A program made the translations under genes and the position numbers. 13,961 nucleotides of DNA from G963674505 sp964575975. Its GTDB lineage: Bacteria; Desulfobacterota; Desulfobacteria; Desulfobacterales; SKZT01. Numbering within the stretch: the stretch's first letter is position 1; each line of letters starts with the position of its first letter. The notes under the pieces are model-generated. The model was not told the origin of the DNA. It worked only from the letters and a program-made list of their open reading frames with translations, and did no database searches. Positions 1 to 7,525 of this stretch are shown here, piece after piece. Location of the stretch: assembly GCA_964575975.1 (NCBI GenBank), contig CAZNTU010000144.1, positions 1-13,961 of the forward strand, read 5' to 3'.

Positions 1-1
1 C

Positions 2-38
2 GTTTCAATCCCTTTCAGGGAATTTGGGCATTCCCGCC
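2..38 (-). CRISPR. Leader-proximal CRISPR repeat (array continues outside the window)
   Basis: Read on the minus strand this roughly 37-base unit ends in GGGATTGAAAC. ATTGAAAC is the classic 8-nt crRNA 5' tag end of many type I-A/I-B/I-D and type III repeats. The core TCCCT-GAA-AGGGA can form a 5-bp stem with a 3-nt loop, and a second weaker pairing GGGC/GCCC lies at its 5' side. It sits downstream of cas2 in the direction of cas transcription, where an array is expected, with the leader between. Only one copy is visible, so the repeat boundaries and the array itself are inferred; position 1 would be the first spacer base. Confidence 0.65.
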
Positions 39-228
39 CCTTACTTCTCGAAGCCTTTAGCATCGCTCTTCTCGACTTGCTTTTGCGAGAGGTTCATTTA
101 ATTCGAAAATTTTAGGCTGGTTTTTGGTTCCGGTTTTTTCGTTTGAATATCCAACCATTTGAAATCGTTCCATTTTTCATTTTGCGGGGGGTTCCTTGGG
201 AATTTTTTCTCCGACACCTCTCGCAATT
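39..228 (-). promoter_or_regulatory. Putative CRISPR leader between cas2 and the array
   Basis: This non-coding 190 bp is A-rich on the minus strand, with several A-runs, and separates the cas2 stop codon from the first repeat, so it fits a leader carrying the array promoter and integration signals. It contains a perfect 11-bp inverted repeat (TTGCGAGAGGT at 83-93 and ACCTCTCGCAA at 216-226) and a direct repeat CTTCTCGA (44-51 and 68-75, 24 bp apart) close to the repeat. I could not identify a convincing -35/-10 pair. Assignment rests on position and composition. Confidence 0.55.
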
Positions 229-510
229 TCAAATAATGATAATGCCCTCGGCTTCCAAATTAACCTTGTATCCTAAAAATTCCATTTCTTGAAGCTGCTT
301 TTCCGTAATCGGCAAAATTAAAACCTGATCTTCCTCATCTTCGATTTCCTTTCGAAGCATATTTTTCATTTTCTCTACCTGCTTTTTCGATAAAACACAA
401 TGGAAAAAGCTGTATTGCACTCTCGAGCCAAAACCGGAAACCACATTGGCGACTTTGCGGAGCCTTTTGGGATCGGAAATATCGTAGCCTACCAGGTAGT
501 TGCGTTTCAT
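229..510 (-). CDS. cas2: CRISPR-associated protein Cas2
   Basis: Cas2 is the structural partner of Cas1 in the spacer-integration complex and has a ferredoxin-like fold. The 93-residue length is typical. The first beta strand, YLVGYDISDPKRLRKV, carries the conserved aspartate (Asp10) at its end, and the region SRVQYSFFHCVLS matches the family's second strand. The ATG overlaps the cas4-cas1 stop as ATGA, so translation is probably coupled. It is the last gene of the cas operon and is followed by the leader and array. Confidence 0.95.
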   Translation of the reverse strand: MKRNYLVGYDISDPKRLRKVANVVSGFGSRVQYSFFHCVLSKKQVEKMKNMLRKEIEDEEDQVLILPITEKQLQEMEFLGYKVNLEAEGIIII

Positions 511-2171
511 CGGATATAGAACCCCTCGTAATGATCGATTTCCTTGAGCATGTATTTTCCCAGCAAACGATATTGCAGTTCGATGGTTCTCTCGTAGCTC
601 AATCGGTAATGAAACTGAGGATGGGTAATCAGATCTTTTTTACGCATCTCGTATTGGGCAAGGAACTTTTTGCGCCCTTTTTCGTTCAAATAGCATACGT
701 TCTGGAATTGCAGGAAATCGGATTTCTTGAAAACGCCGTTGTTTACGGCGCTGATAACGGTCGAATCCACAATTGGTTGCCGGAAGAATTCCATCATGTC
801 CAAAGCGAGGGACGGTCGGCCATACTTCATGGAGTGAAAGAATCCGCAGAAAGGGTCGAATCCTACCCGGATGGCAGTGCCTGCGGCGTCCTTTGCCAAA
901 AGTGCGTATCCAAAGCTCAGCATTGCATTGATCGGGTCCCTGGGAGGACGACGGTTTCTTCCGTCGAACGGAAATTCGGTTCTCATGCCGGGTTTTATGT
1001 ATTCGGCGAATCGGCCGAAATAGGTTCTGGAGGCCGCTCCCTCGATCCCGCGAAGCGAATCTCCATCTTCGGAACGACTCGCTTTCCTGCACAGCGTTTT
1101 CAACTGATCGAACTGCGCGCGGTCATCTTCGGACCGGTCTTCTTTGAGGTACCTCATCATCAGCGTCCTGATGTTTCGGATTTTGGAATCGACAACGATA
1201 CGGGCGAAATCTAACGCCTTGGTCTCGTCGAAATGGGTCCGCCATTGGGCTTCCCTCAATATGCCGTGAAAGTGGAAAATGGGAAAGGACGATCCCATGT
1301 AACGTCCGTAATAATTGAGGTAATGAACGGGGATATTTCTTCTGAGGCATTCGTGAATGGTCTGGGTGGTAAGCTGCACCGGCCCGCACGCGACAACCTC
1401 CTTCAAGGTTTCCAAGTTTGCACCGCCTAGTTTTTCGCCGCCCCGGCCGGTAACATCGAGATTTCCGCCGGAAAGTCCCACATAGGCGCCGGGGACATCC
1501 ACATACAGCAAGTCTCCGTCCATGCGCATCGGAAGGATAACCTTGGCGTTGGCTTTCGCGCCCTTGCAAACCTCTTCCTCTTCCGGCAGACAAATGGCGT
1601 TCAGGGAGCACCCGAAACACTTGTTTCGGTTTTCCGCCAAAGGCGGCGGAATATCGGAACGGGAAATAGCGGCGCATTCGGATATGGTTTCCAGAGTCTT
1701 GGCGATCAGGTCGGGGGTGATCGGCACTTCGACCCTCGCGCGCGACTGTATATAATAAAGGTATCCCTTTTCCACCGACTCGATGCCGTTCTCCCGCATG
1801 AGAAGCACTTGGGCGCATACCTGGATTTTATCGTTGGGCCATGGCTCTAACCCCTTCGGCGGCTTTTTTCCCTTCTTGTATTCCACTGGATAGGGAACGT
1901 CTTCGGATTTTTCCTCCAAAAGATCGAGCTTGCCCGCTATCCCGAGCCTCGGCGATGAAAACATCACCGAACGCCTGTGGATCACGTCTCCCTTTCGAGT
2001 TTCTTTCGCGGCCGTCCCCGGTTGTCCGTCAACAACCCGATGCAGACTCCGCCCCTCCACCGTATGAACGTTGTCCTCGAACATTCCCCGGTTGTGCTCC
2101 AGAAAGAAACGCCTTGGGCAATAAGAATAGGCGTTCAAGTAAGAAACGGGAATCAGAGGCGGCGCTTCCAT
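507..2171 (-). CDS. cas4-cas1: Cas4-Cas1 fusion protein (spacer acquisition)
   Basis: This 554-residue protein joins a Cas4 PD-(D/E)XK nuclease (about residues 1-205) to a Cas1 integrase (about 210-554). In the Cas4 part, Asp83 (GKLDLLEE), Glu97 and Lys99 (PVEYKKGKKP) form the nuclease motif, and Cys18 with Cys185, Cys188 and Cys194 are the expected iron-sulfur ligands. In the Cas1 part, Glu377 (GIEGAASRTYF), His446 (FFHSMKYGRPSLALD) and Asp458/Glu461 match the metal-binding catalytic residues. Both halves therefore look active. Cas4 trims prespacers and checks the PAM, and Cas1 inserts them with Cas2. Cas4-Cas1 fusions are known in some type I subtypes but are not the standard form for I-D. 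It starts 39 bp after the cas6 stop; the ribosome site upstream (AAGGA) is rather distant. Confidence 0.95.
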   Translation of the reverse strand: MEAPPLIPVSYLNAYSYCPRRFFLEHNRGMFEDNVHTVEGRSLHRVVDGQPGTAAKETRKGDVIHRRSVMFSSPRLGIAGKLDLLEEKSEDVPYPVEYKKGKKPPKGLEPWPNDKIQVCAQVLLMRENGIESVEKGYLYYIQSRARVEVPITPDLIAKTLETISECAAISRSDIPPPLAENRNKCFGCSLNAICLPEEEEVCKGAKANAKVILPMRMDGDLLYVDVPGAYVGLSGGNLDVTGRGGEKLGGANLETLKEVVACGPVQLTTQTIHECLRRNIPVHYLNYYGRYMGSSFPIFHFHGILREAQWRTHFDETKALDFARIVVDSKIRNIRTLMMRYLKEDRSEDDRAQFDQLKTLCRKASRSEDGDSLRGIEGAASRTYFGRFAEYIKPGMRTEFPFDGRNRRPPRDPINAMLSFGYALLAKDAAGTAIRVGFDPFCGFFHSMKYGRPSLALDMMEFFRQPIVDSTVISAVNNGVFKKSDFLQFQNVCYLNEKGRKKFLAQYEMRKKDLITHPQFHYRLSYERTIELQYRLLGKYMLKEIDHYEGFYIR

Positions 2172-2210
2172 TTATTCGACCATCCTTTCATGACCTTTAT
2201 CCGTCTTCGT

Positions 2211-2984
2211 TTATTTGACTCGAACCATGCCCATTCCCTGGGAGGTCTTGACTCCTATTCCGGAATAGAATGCAAATCGCAGGAGAGTGTTGTAATACCG
2301 AATCTCGTTTTCCTCTCCCTTGAAAATAAAGGTCAGTTTCCCGATCACGCCGAGAATGGAACCGCCTTTCCTGAGCGCGAAGGGTTGGGTTTTGATATTG
2401 ATAAACGACAGGCTCACCGAGCCGCAATCCGGATTTTCGGGCAACTTGCAGGGCGAAACAAGATTCCACCGTCTGGCCAGGTTTCCGAAAACCAGGGTCG
2501 GTTCCGGAAGCGGGTAATGAAGATCGCCGCGCTTGAAGGACATGGGGCTTTCTATGCTCAACGACATTTTCTCCGCTTTTTCGCTTTTGGCCATCAAGTC
2601 CTCGACGCTGTCCCGTCCCGTCCACGGGTTGCCCCGTTCCAACCCCAGCTTTACGTCTTCCACGTAAAAGCGATGATTTTCCAATCGAATCGGGTCGAAC
2701 CAGAGTCCCGCTTCAAGAGAACGGTAAAAGGCGTTTTCGAATCGGTCGTCCAGAAAACAAATCCGGACCCAGCAATTTTGGTTTTCCTGCAGGATGTTCT
2801 TCACTCCCATGACGGGAGAAAGGGAAAACGGCGACATGCTCTGCCGCCCGTGGATCTCTTCGGCCAAGGACGGGTCCGTTTTGGATAAGATATCGAGAAG
2901 AACCGGATGCATCAGGCAATGGAACGAACGGGGGAGTTTGCCTCCCGTGATGGATCGCAGGTTCACGATAGCGGTAGCGGGCAT
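2211..2984 (-). CDS. cas6: Cas6 crRNA-processing endoribonuclease
   Basis: Cas6 cleaves the pre-crRNA within each repeat, leaving the ATTGAAAC tag. The protein is 257 residues long and ends with the diagnostic glycine-rich loop GIGVKTSQGMG (242-252), preceded by LLRFAFYSG; this wording is close to the Cas6 of type I-D and I-B loci. His22 and His26 (SFHCLMH) are candidates for the catalytic histidine. The ATG at 2984 is preferred over a TTG at 2990 because GGAGGA lies seven bases before the ATG and almost touches the TTG. The start is two bases past the cas3' stop, implying coupled translation. Confidence 0.88.
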   Translation of the reverse strand: MPATAIVNLRSITGGKLPRSFHCLMHPVLLDILSKTDPSLAEEIHGRQSMSPFSLSPVMGVKNILQENQNCWVRICFLDDRFENAFYRSLEAGLWFDPIRLENHRFYVEDVKLGLERGNPWTGRDSVEDLMAKSEKAEKMSLSIESPMSFKRGDLHYPLPEPTLVFGNLARRWNLVSPCKLPENPDCGSVSLSFINIKTQPFALRKGGSILGVIGKLTFIFKGEENEIRYYNTLLRFAFYSGIGVKTSQGMGMVRVK

Positions 2985-2986
2985 TT

Positions 2987-4936
2987 TCAATCCTCCATTT
3001 TATCCAGGTACCAAACGCGTCCCGCGCGTTTCGGATACGCGCTTTCGCTCGGAATCGCAAAGCGCCCTTCCTTGTTGAATTCCGGCCGATAGTCCAAGTA
3101 TTGCTGGAAGCCGTCCCTGTAGCCGATCAAAAACAGTTTGGGAATTTTCACGTAACCCAATGTTTCGTCGAAATACGAGGACTTGAATTCCTTTCCTATA
3201 ACGCAAACCAGACTGGCTTCGTAGCAGCTTACGTAATTGCCTTCCAGATTCACAAGCTTCCATCGGCTCTCCTCGGGATTTCCGGGATTGAAAAAAGCCC
3301 TTTTGACCTCGGCATGCCAATTTCCGTCTTCCTCGACAGAAAATTTATCTCGCACCGTCTGCTTTTTCAACCAGTCCTTGAAGGGCTCTTCGGGATCGTC
3401 CTTTTTGGAACGGGCAATTCGGACGGCAAGACGGCTGATTCCCATCTGCACGGGATTGACTGGCCGATCATTCTCGGTGCCGGTGCAAAGGGTTACGGCC
3501 GGCTCCCAGCTTCGGGTGACCAGAATGCCTTTGTCCCACAATGGCTTGCTGGTGAGATCCGATTCGTACACGTATTCCCAGAGCATGTCGAAAAGGATTT
3601 CTCCCATCCAGTCTCCCGTAGGCGGACGGAAATAGGACTTCAGCGTTTCCGGCTCGAATCTTCCGTTCATATCGACAAGGGTTCTATAATAATGGTCGAG
3701 TTGGTCTTTTTCCAAGGAGCAGACGAAACCCGGAATTTTTTCCCCGACCACGATCAATTCGGCGTCTTTCATGGTCCCTCGGCGATTGAGTCTGCCGGCC
3801 AACTGAACCAGGCTGTCCGGATTGCAAAGCTGCGTCACGATCAGGTTGGCGTCGAGGTCGCACCCGGCCTCTATCGCCGATGTCGCCAATACGAGAAACC
3901 CTTTGTCGCTCTGCTGGGCTGAAATCAACTTTTCGATCGCGTCCCTTCGCTGTTTGCTGGTCATCCGTCCATGATAAACAATAGGCTTTAAATCTTCGAG
4001 CGCACAGTAGAGCTTTTGAAGGTCCGAAACGGATTCGACCCTTGCAATGATTCGCTTGGATGCGGCGTAACGTTTCCGAACCGTTTCCGCGACAACTCCG
4101 ACCAAGTCCGACGACTTTTTCGCGACGCCATCGGCTGGGGATAAAGCTTGGTCTCCGCCGGAAGCCGCAACCGAATTCCAGGAAATCAAACTGATTTTTT
4201 TGCCCGGATGCGCGGCCGATTTTTTAAGGAAACTGTACTGTTGTTTTCCCAGCTCGCCGGCAAAGGCGTCCACTGTATCCAGAAAATCGACGAACTCGTC
4301 GGGAAGGGTCGCGCTCATTACGCAAAGATCCTTGCCCTTTATGTACAGAGTCCGCACCAGCTTGATAAAATTCGAAAACGCCAGACGGTCGTATTCGTGG
4401 GCTTCGTCGAAAATAACGAAAGGCCTTTTCTCCACGGCCGATCCGAATATTCGGTGGGGGAATATGTAGGACTTGTTTTTTTCGCCGTACCCGAACAGGC
4501 GAAAAAGGAACTTGTCTATGGTGGTGATAACAATGTCGTCGGCGAACAAATGGCGATGGTAGGTGTTGACTTCGGCCAATCCGTTCCGGCAACAGTACCG
4601 CTTGCAACTGCCGCCCATATCGACGGTAATGTCGATCTCGCGGGATTGGCTTTTCGTAAGTGTAATGCCAATTTCTTTCACCCGCCTCCCCATATCCTCG
4701 ATCAGCGCCTTGGACGGTAGAACCATTACGATGCGTCTCGGCGCGCGCTCGTCCGCAAGCGCCGGGAACAGCACGGCTTCGGTTTTTCCGGCGCCCGTGC
4801 CGGCCCTGACCAGCATGGCCGGATGTCCGTTCGAATTGCAATAGGCCTCCCAAACCGCTCGCTGAAGCGGGTTGGGAAGGAAAAATCCACCGTTTTCATT
4901 TTTTGTGGCCAGTTCGTAGAATCGTCCGATTTCCAT
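2987..4936 (-). CDS. cas3: CRISPR-associated Cas3' helicase (no HD domain)
   Basis: This is a superfamily 2 DNA helicase/translocase of 649 residues that would be recruited to unwind target DNA after the surveillance complex binds. Visible motifs in order: Walker A AGTGAGKT (45-52), DEAH (177-180), SAT (208-210), YHGRM (321-325), ATSAIEAGCDLD (351-362) and QLAGRLNRRG (378-387). There is no HD nuclease domain at either end; that activity is supplied by the gene just upstream. The stand-alone helicase and the segment ITTIDKFLFRLFGYG recall the Cas3 of type I-D loci. A cysteine cluster (CKRYCC, 111-116) sits between motifs I and II. The preceding stop TAA touches this ATG, and GGAG lies inside the end of the previous gene. 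Confidence 0.93.
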   Translation of the reverse strand: MEIGRFYELATKNENGGFFLPNPLQRAVWEAYCNSNGHPAMLVRAGTGAGKTEAVLFPALADERAPRRIVMVLPSKALIEDMGRRVKEIGITLTKSQSREIDITVDMGGSCKRYCCRNGLAEVNTYHRHLFADDIVITTIDKFLFRLFGYGEKNKSYIFPHRIFGSAVEKRPFVIFDEAHEYDRLAFSNFIKLVRTLYIKGKDLCVMSATLPDEFVDFLDTVDAFAGELGKQQYSFLKKSAAHPGKKISLISWNSVAASGGDQALSPADGVAKKSSDLVGVVAETVRKRYAASKRIIARVESVSDLQKLYCALEDLKPIVYHGRMTSKQRRDAIEKLISAQQSDKGFLVLATSAIEAGCDLDANLIVTQLCNPDSLVQLAGRLNRRGTMKDAELIVVGEKIPGFVCSLEKDQLDHYYRTLVDMNGRFEPETLKSYFRPPTGDWMGEILFDMLWEYVYESDLTSKPLWDKGILVTRSWEPAVTLCTGTENDRPVNPVQMGISRLAVRIARSKKDDPEEPFKDWLKKQTVRDKFSVEEDGNWHAEVKRAFFNPGNPEESRWKLVNLEGNYVSCYEASLVCVIGKEFKSSYFDETLGYVKIPKLFLIGYRDGFQQYLDYRPEFNKEGRFAIPSESAYPKRAGRVWYLDKMED

Positions 4937-5683
4937 TTAAATTCTCCGCAATGTGATCTGAATATTCTCCTCTTCGAAATGGAGACCGTTTTCGAAAGTC
5001 TCCCCCAATGTCCGGGCGGTCGCATTTTCCGCGGAAAAACCGACAGGAACGAGAAGCTCGAACGCAAGCGTAAACCGATCCTCCTGGAAAGGCCAAGGGA
5101 CTACGCCAAAAGCTTCCATTTCTTCGGGAATTCTTACGGTTGCGAACTCCATGAACGTGCGGGGATTTCCATCGGTTTTCTTCTCCACCGTCTTGACAGC
5201 CAGTTCGGCCTCCAATTGGTCCGACATGCAAAGGAGGTAAAGATCGTCGGCGAAAGACTTTCGCTCGTCGCTCCCCGAACCGAACGCGGCCCTCTCGCGA
5301 TTGACCTGTTCCACGGAGAATTCGTGGTGCGAGCGAATCAGGGCGTCGATATAGCGGTCTTGGCGCGGGACGTGAAAGCGATGCCCGGCAAAACTGTATG
5401 TAAAACCATTGTTTTTGTCGGAATCGCCGGCTTTGGTTTTGCGCCCGTATTTTTTTTCCTTCCGCTCTTGGTCGTAAATCCGAAAAGTATGTTTCTTCCC
5501 TTCGTCGTGGAGCGCGACCGCTTCCAGGAGACGATCCTTGGTCGCCGGATTGAAGTTGGATTCCCGGAACTTTTCCAGGATGATTCGGCAGTTTTCCACG
5601 TGGTTGCGAAGCGGTTGGCCTTTTACCGAAACCAGTTTGTTTTGAGCGTCGTACTCGAAAAATATTCTTCCCCAAAAATTCAT
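4937..5683 (-). CDS. cas3'': Stand-alone HD nuclease Cas3''
   Basis: This is a metal-dependent HD-family DNase expected to degrade the strand exposed by the Cas3' helicase. In the 248-residue protein the HD signature is ALHDEGK (His59, Asp60), with His28, His101/His104 (GHRFH), His119/His120 (RSHHE) and Asp155 (MSDQLEAEL) placed as in Cas3'' proteins. About 80 residues after the HD core (about 168-248) form an extension I do not recognise. The start at 5683 is chosen over an upstream ATG at 5737 because AAGGAG lies eight bases before it and the extra 18 residues look non-family. It follows a 96-bp gap with a strong hairpin, so its expression may differ from the upstream genes. Confidence 0.85.
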   Translation of the reverse strand: MNFWGRIFFEYDAQNKLVSVKGQPLRNHVENCRIILEKFRESNFNPATKDRLLEAVALHDEGKKHTFRIYDQERKEKKYGRKTKAGDSDKNNGFTYSFAGHRFHVPRQDRYIDALIRSHHEFSVEQVNRERAAFGSGSDERKSFADDLYLLCMSDQLEAELAVKTVEKKTDGNPRTFMEFATVRIPEEMEAFGVVPWPFQEDRFTLAFELLVPVGFSAENATARTLGETFENGLHFEEENIQITLRRI

Positions 5684-5712
5684 TCGTATTCTCCTTGGGA
5701 AAAGGGTTGTCG

Positions 5713-5762
5713 CGACCGGCCGCGACGCAAAAGGCAATCCGAAAGAGTCTCGCGGCCGGTCG
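5713..5762. repeat. Perfect 13-bp GC-rich inverted repeat between cas5 and cas3''
   Basis: CGACCGGCCGCGA (5713-5725) pairs perfectly with TCGCGGCCGGTCG (5750-5762) across a 24-base loop. It fills most of the only long gap inside the cas operon. There is no uridine tract directly after the stem on the minus strand (CGACAACCCTTTTCC follows), so a classic terminator is unlikely. An RNA-processing site, mRNA stabiliser, partial attenuator or small mobile palindromic repeat are all possible. Confidence 0.8.
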
Positions 5763-5779
5763 AAAATCAGGTCGAGGTT

Positions 5780-6592
5780 CTATTGTTCGTAAAAAGGCTC
5801 GACATCCCCGGCAAGGAAACTGTCCGGGACATGGGCGGGAAAGCCTTCGTTTTCTTTCCATCGCCAGTAGGGTCCGGACAGGAGTTCGGCACCCCACCAC
5901 GCCCCCACTCTGGTGAAACCCGCGACCCCGCCCTTTTCTCCGTTGCGCCACGGATACTCCTTGTCCCAGTGGTGCCCGTAGATATTGAAAAAAGTTCCGT
6001 ATTCTGGTCTGGAAGGCGGCGTGACAAGCCCGAGAGGGACAAACTCGCCCTCTCGAAGAGCCATCTCTTTCGCTTCGCCGATGTGTTCCACGAAAACCCA
6101 ACCCTCCTTCCCCGTCTTTCCTCCGAAATTTTTCAGTTTTTTTAACCGCTCAAGAGGTTCTTTGTCCTTGGCGACGACCCACCCCCCCAGCGACTCGCAA
6201 AAAAGGTAATCCCAATGATGCAGTTGGAAATTTTCCTTGTGATCGTCGCGAAGAATCTGGGAAAAATGATGGTGTTTGAAATTTTTAGGACCGTGGCGAC
6301 GAGTCTTGTGGATCGAAAAGCCATCCAACTTGGGAAACGCCCCCAAAGCGCGATAGGCAGGATCGAGTGTTCGAGTGTGCCCCTTTCCCGGGCCTTTTCC
6401 ATGCCAATCGTCGCCATATCCCGTCCATTCTCCCCCGTCGGCCAGTTCCAGAAGCCGGGCCAAAAAACCGCTCAAGGTCGTGGGAGGCATGAACGGGTAG
6501 CTCATGATATGCAAGATCCCCGAAGGCATTTGCCGAAAGGTCAACGGTCCCGTCGGTTTCAACGTAAGCTTGATCGCCCATAAAGATTGCAT
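5780..6592 (-). CDS. cas5: Cas5 (RAMP subunit of the surveillance complex)
   Basis: Cas5 caps the 5' tag of the crRNA at the foot of the surveillance complex. The protein has 270 residues. The amino end shows the family pattern: a beta strand (LWAIKLTLKPTGPLTFR), then MPPTTLSGFLARLLE (35-49), the conserved helix entry of Cas5 proteins. The rest, with a tryptophan-rich middle and many short loops, is not diagnostic. It lies between cas7 and the HD nuclease as in type I-D loci, where the equivalent is Csc1, but identity as Csc1 is an inference. The start follows the cas7 stop by 12 bases with a modest AGAGG site. Confidence 0.8.
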   Translation of the reverse strand: MQSLWAIKLTLKPTGPLTFRQMPSGILHIMSYPFMPPTTLSGFLARLLELADGGEWTGYGDDWHGKGPGKGHTRTLDPAYRALGAFPKLDGFSIHKTRRHGPKNFKHHHFSQILRDDHKENFQLHHWDYLFCESLGGWVVAKDKEPLERLKKLKNFGGKTGKEGWVFVEHIGEAKEMALREGEFVPLGLVTPPSRPEYGTFFNIYGHHWDKEYPWRNGEKGGVAGFTRVGAWWGAELLSGPYWRWKENEGFPAHVPDSFLAGDVEPFYEQ

Positions 6593-6604
6593 TTTGATAG
6601 CCTC

Positions 6605-7495
6605 TTATCGCAGGTGTGTCTTTTCGAAAGCGCCTGCCGCAGTCTGAAGACGTTCCAGCGCCTGTCGCCCGACAAGCCGCTTGAATACGTCTTCCTGGCC
6701 GGCGGCAACCCGTCCCGCCAAGTCGATGAAGTTCGCGACGGCTTCCTCGTTGCTGCAAACGGCGGGGCTAACGATCGGCCGGTCTCCCATGGGTACTCGG
6801 TACTCGTCCACCACCAAGAGAGGCTGATCCGCATCCCCCCATTTCGCGCGGGCAAAGGCCACGCCCTTGGGATTTCCGGCCCCCAGCCGGTTCAGGCTCA
6901 TCAGAAACGCGTAGGCCACCGTGGAAAACTCGTCCTCCGTGATGGAAAGACAATGGTTGGAGACCGGGTACAGGAGGCCGGGTTGGGCGTATTCCTTGCG
7001 GTAGGGCATCGGGGTGCTTTTTTCGGTCTCCGCGTTTTTGCAAATCAGAGCCGGATGCATCGCACGTTGTTTTTCAAGGGCGATCTGGGCTGCGACCGCC
7101 ACTCCCCCGGAATGGGTCAATCTTCCAATAAAGGTTTTTTTGCCGGCCACAAGTCCTCCAAAAGGACCGCACACGGGACAATCGTCCTTGCAACATGTAC
7201 TGGGGATTCCGCATTGAATCTTGTCCATCAGGAGCTTTCCTCCAGCGTCGCTCCAAAGCAGGCATCGGCGTTCGACCCCCCTTCTTTTGGTGGGGCTCAT
7301 GTAACACTTTTCGTATTCCTTTCCCCCTATGGTCACTCGCACCTTTTCTATGACGTTTACGTTCACCTCCTTCTCGTCGCCGAAATACAACTCTTGGGGG
7401 GCTTCTAAAACGGCGTAAACATCGAAATGCTTCCGAGGCTTTTTCGTTTCCGGAAGTCCGCTTTCTATTTTTTGGGTTTCTTCTTTGTTGGCCAT
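6605..7495 (-). CDS. cas7: Cas7 backbone subunit, Csc2-like
   Basis: Cas7 polymerises along the crRNA spacer to form the backbone of the surveillance complex. The protein has 296 residues from the ATG at 7495, chosen because AAGGAG lies eight bases upstream; an ATG at 7522 lacks such a site. A cysteine cluster, C95, C101/C102, C106 and C109 (CCKDDCPVCGPFGG), resembles the zinc-binding CxxCPxC segment of the type I-D Cas7, Csc2. A later stretch (SLNRLGAGNPKGVAFA) is laid out like the Csc2 region with its basic, glycine-rich turn. I recognise the family from these motifs only; the Csc2 assignment is less sure than the Cas7 role, which context also supports. Confidence 0.82.
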   Translation of the reverse strand: MANKEETQKIESGLPETKKPRKHFDVYAVLEAPQELYFGDEKEVNVNVIEKVRVTIGGKEYEKCYMSPTKRRGVERRCLLWSDAGGKLLMDKIQCGIPSTCCKDDCPVCGPFGGLVAGKKTFIGRLTHSGGVAVAAQIALEKQRAMHPALICKNAETEKSTPMPYRKEYAQPGLLYPVSNHCLSITEDEFSTVAYAFLMSLNRLGAGNPKGVAFARAKWGDADQPLLVVDEYRVPMGDRPIVSPAVCSNEEAVANFIDLAGRVAAGQEDVFKRLVGRQALERLQTAAGAFEKTHLR

Positions 7496-7525
7496 CGTTT
7501 TTCTCCTTTCAATTAGACGCATAAA

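Noticed and set aside
181..210. Degenerate second CRISPR repeat in the leader
   Set aside because: Only a few bases (TTGGGAATTT) resemble the repeat and neither the tag nor the hairpin is present.
1977..2888. 303-codon plus-strand frame across the cas6/cas4-cas1 junction
   Set aside because: Crosses two well-supported genes on the other strand and shows no domain.
4823..6145. 440-codon open frame on the plus strand
   Set aside because: It lies antisense to cas3'', cas5 and the start of cas3', all with clear motifs and ribosome sites; its own translation shows no family pattern.
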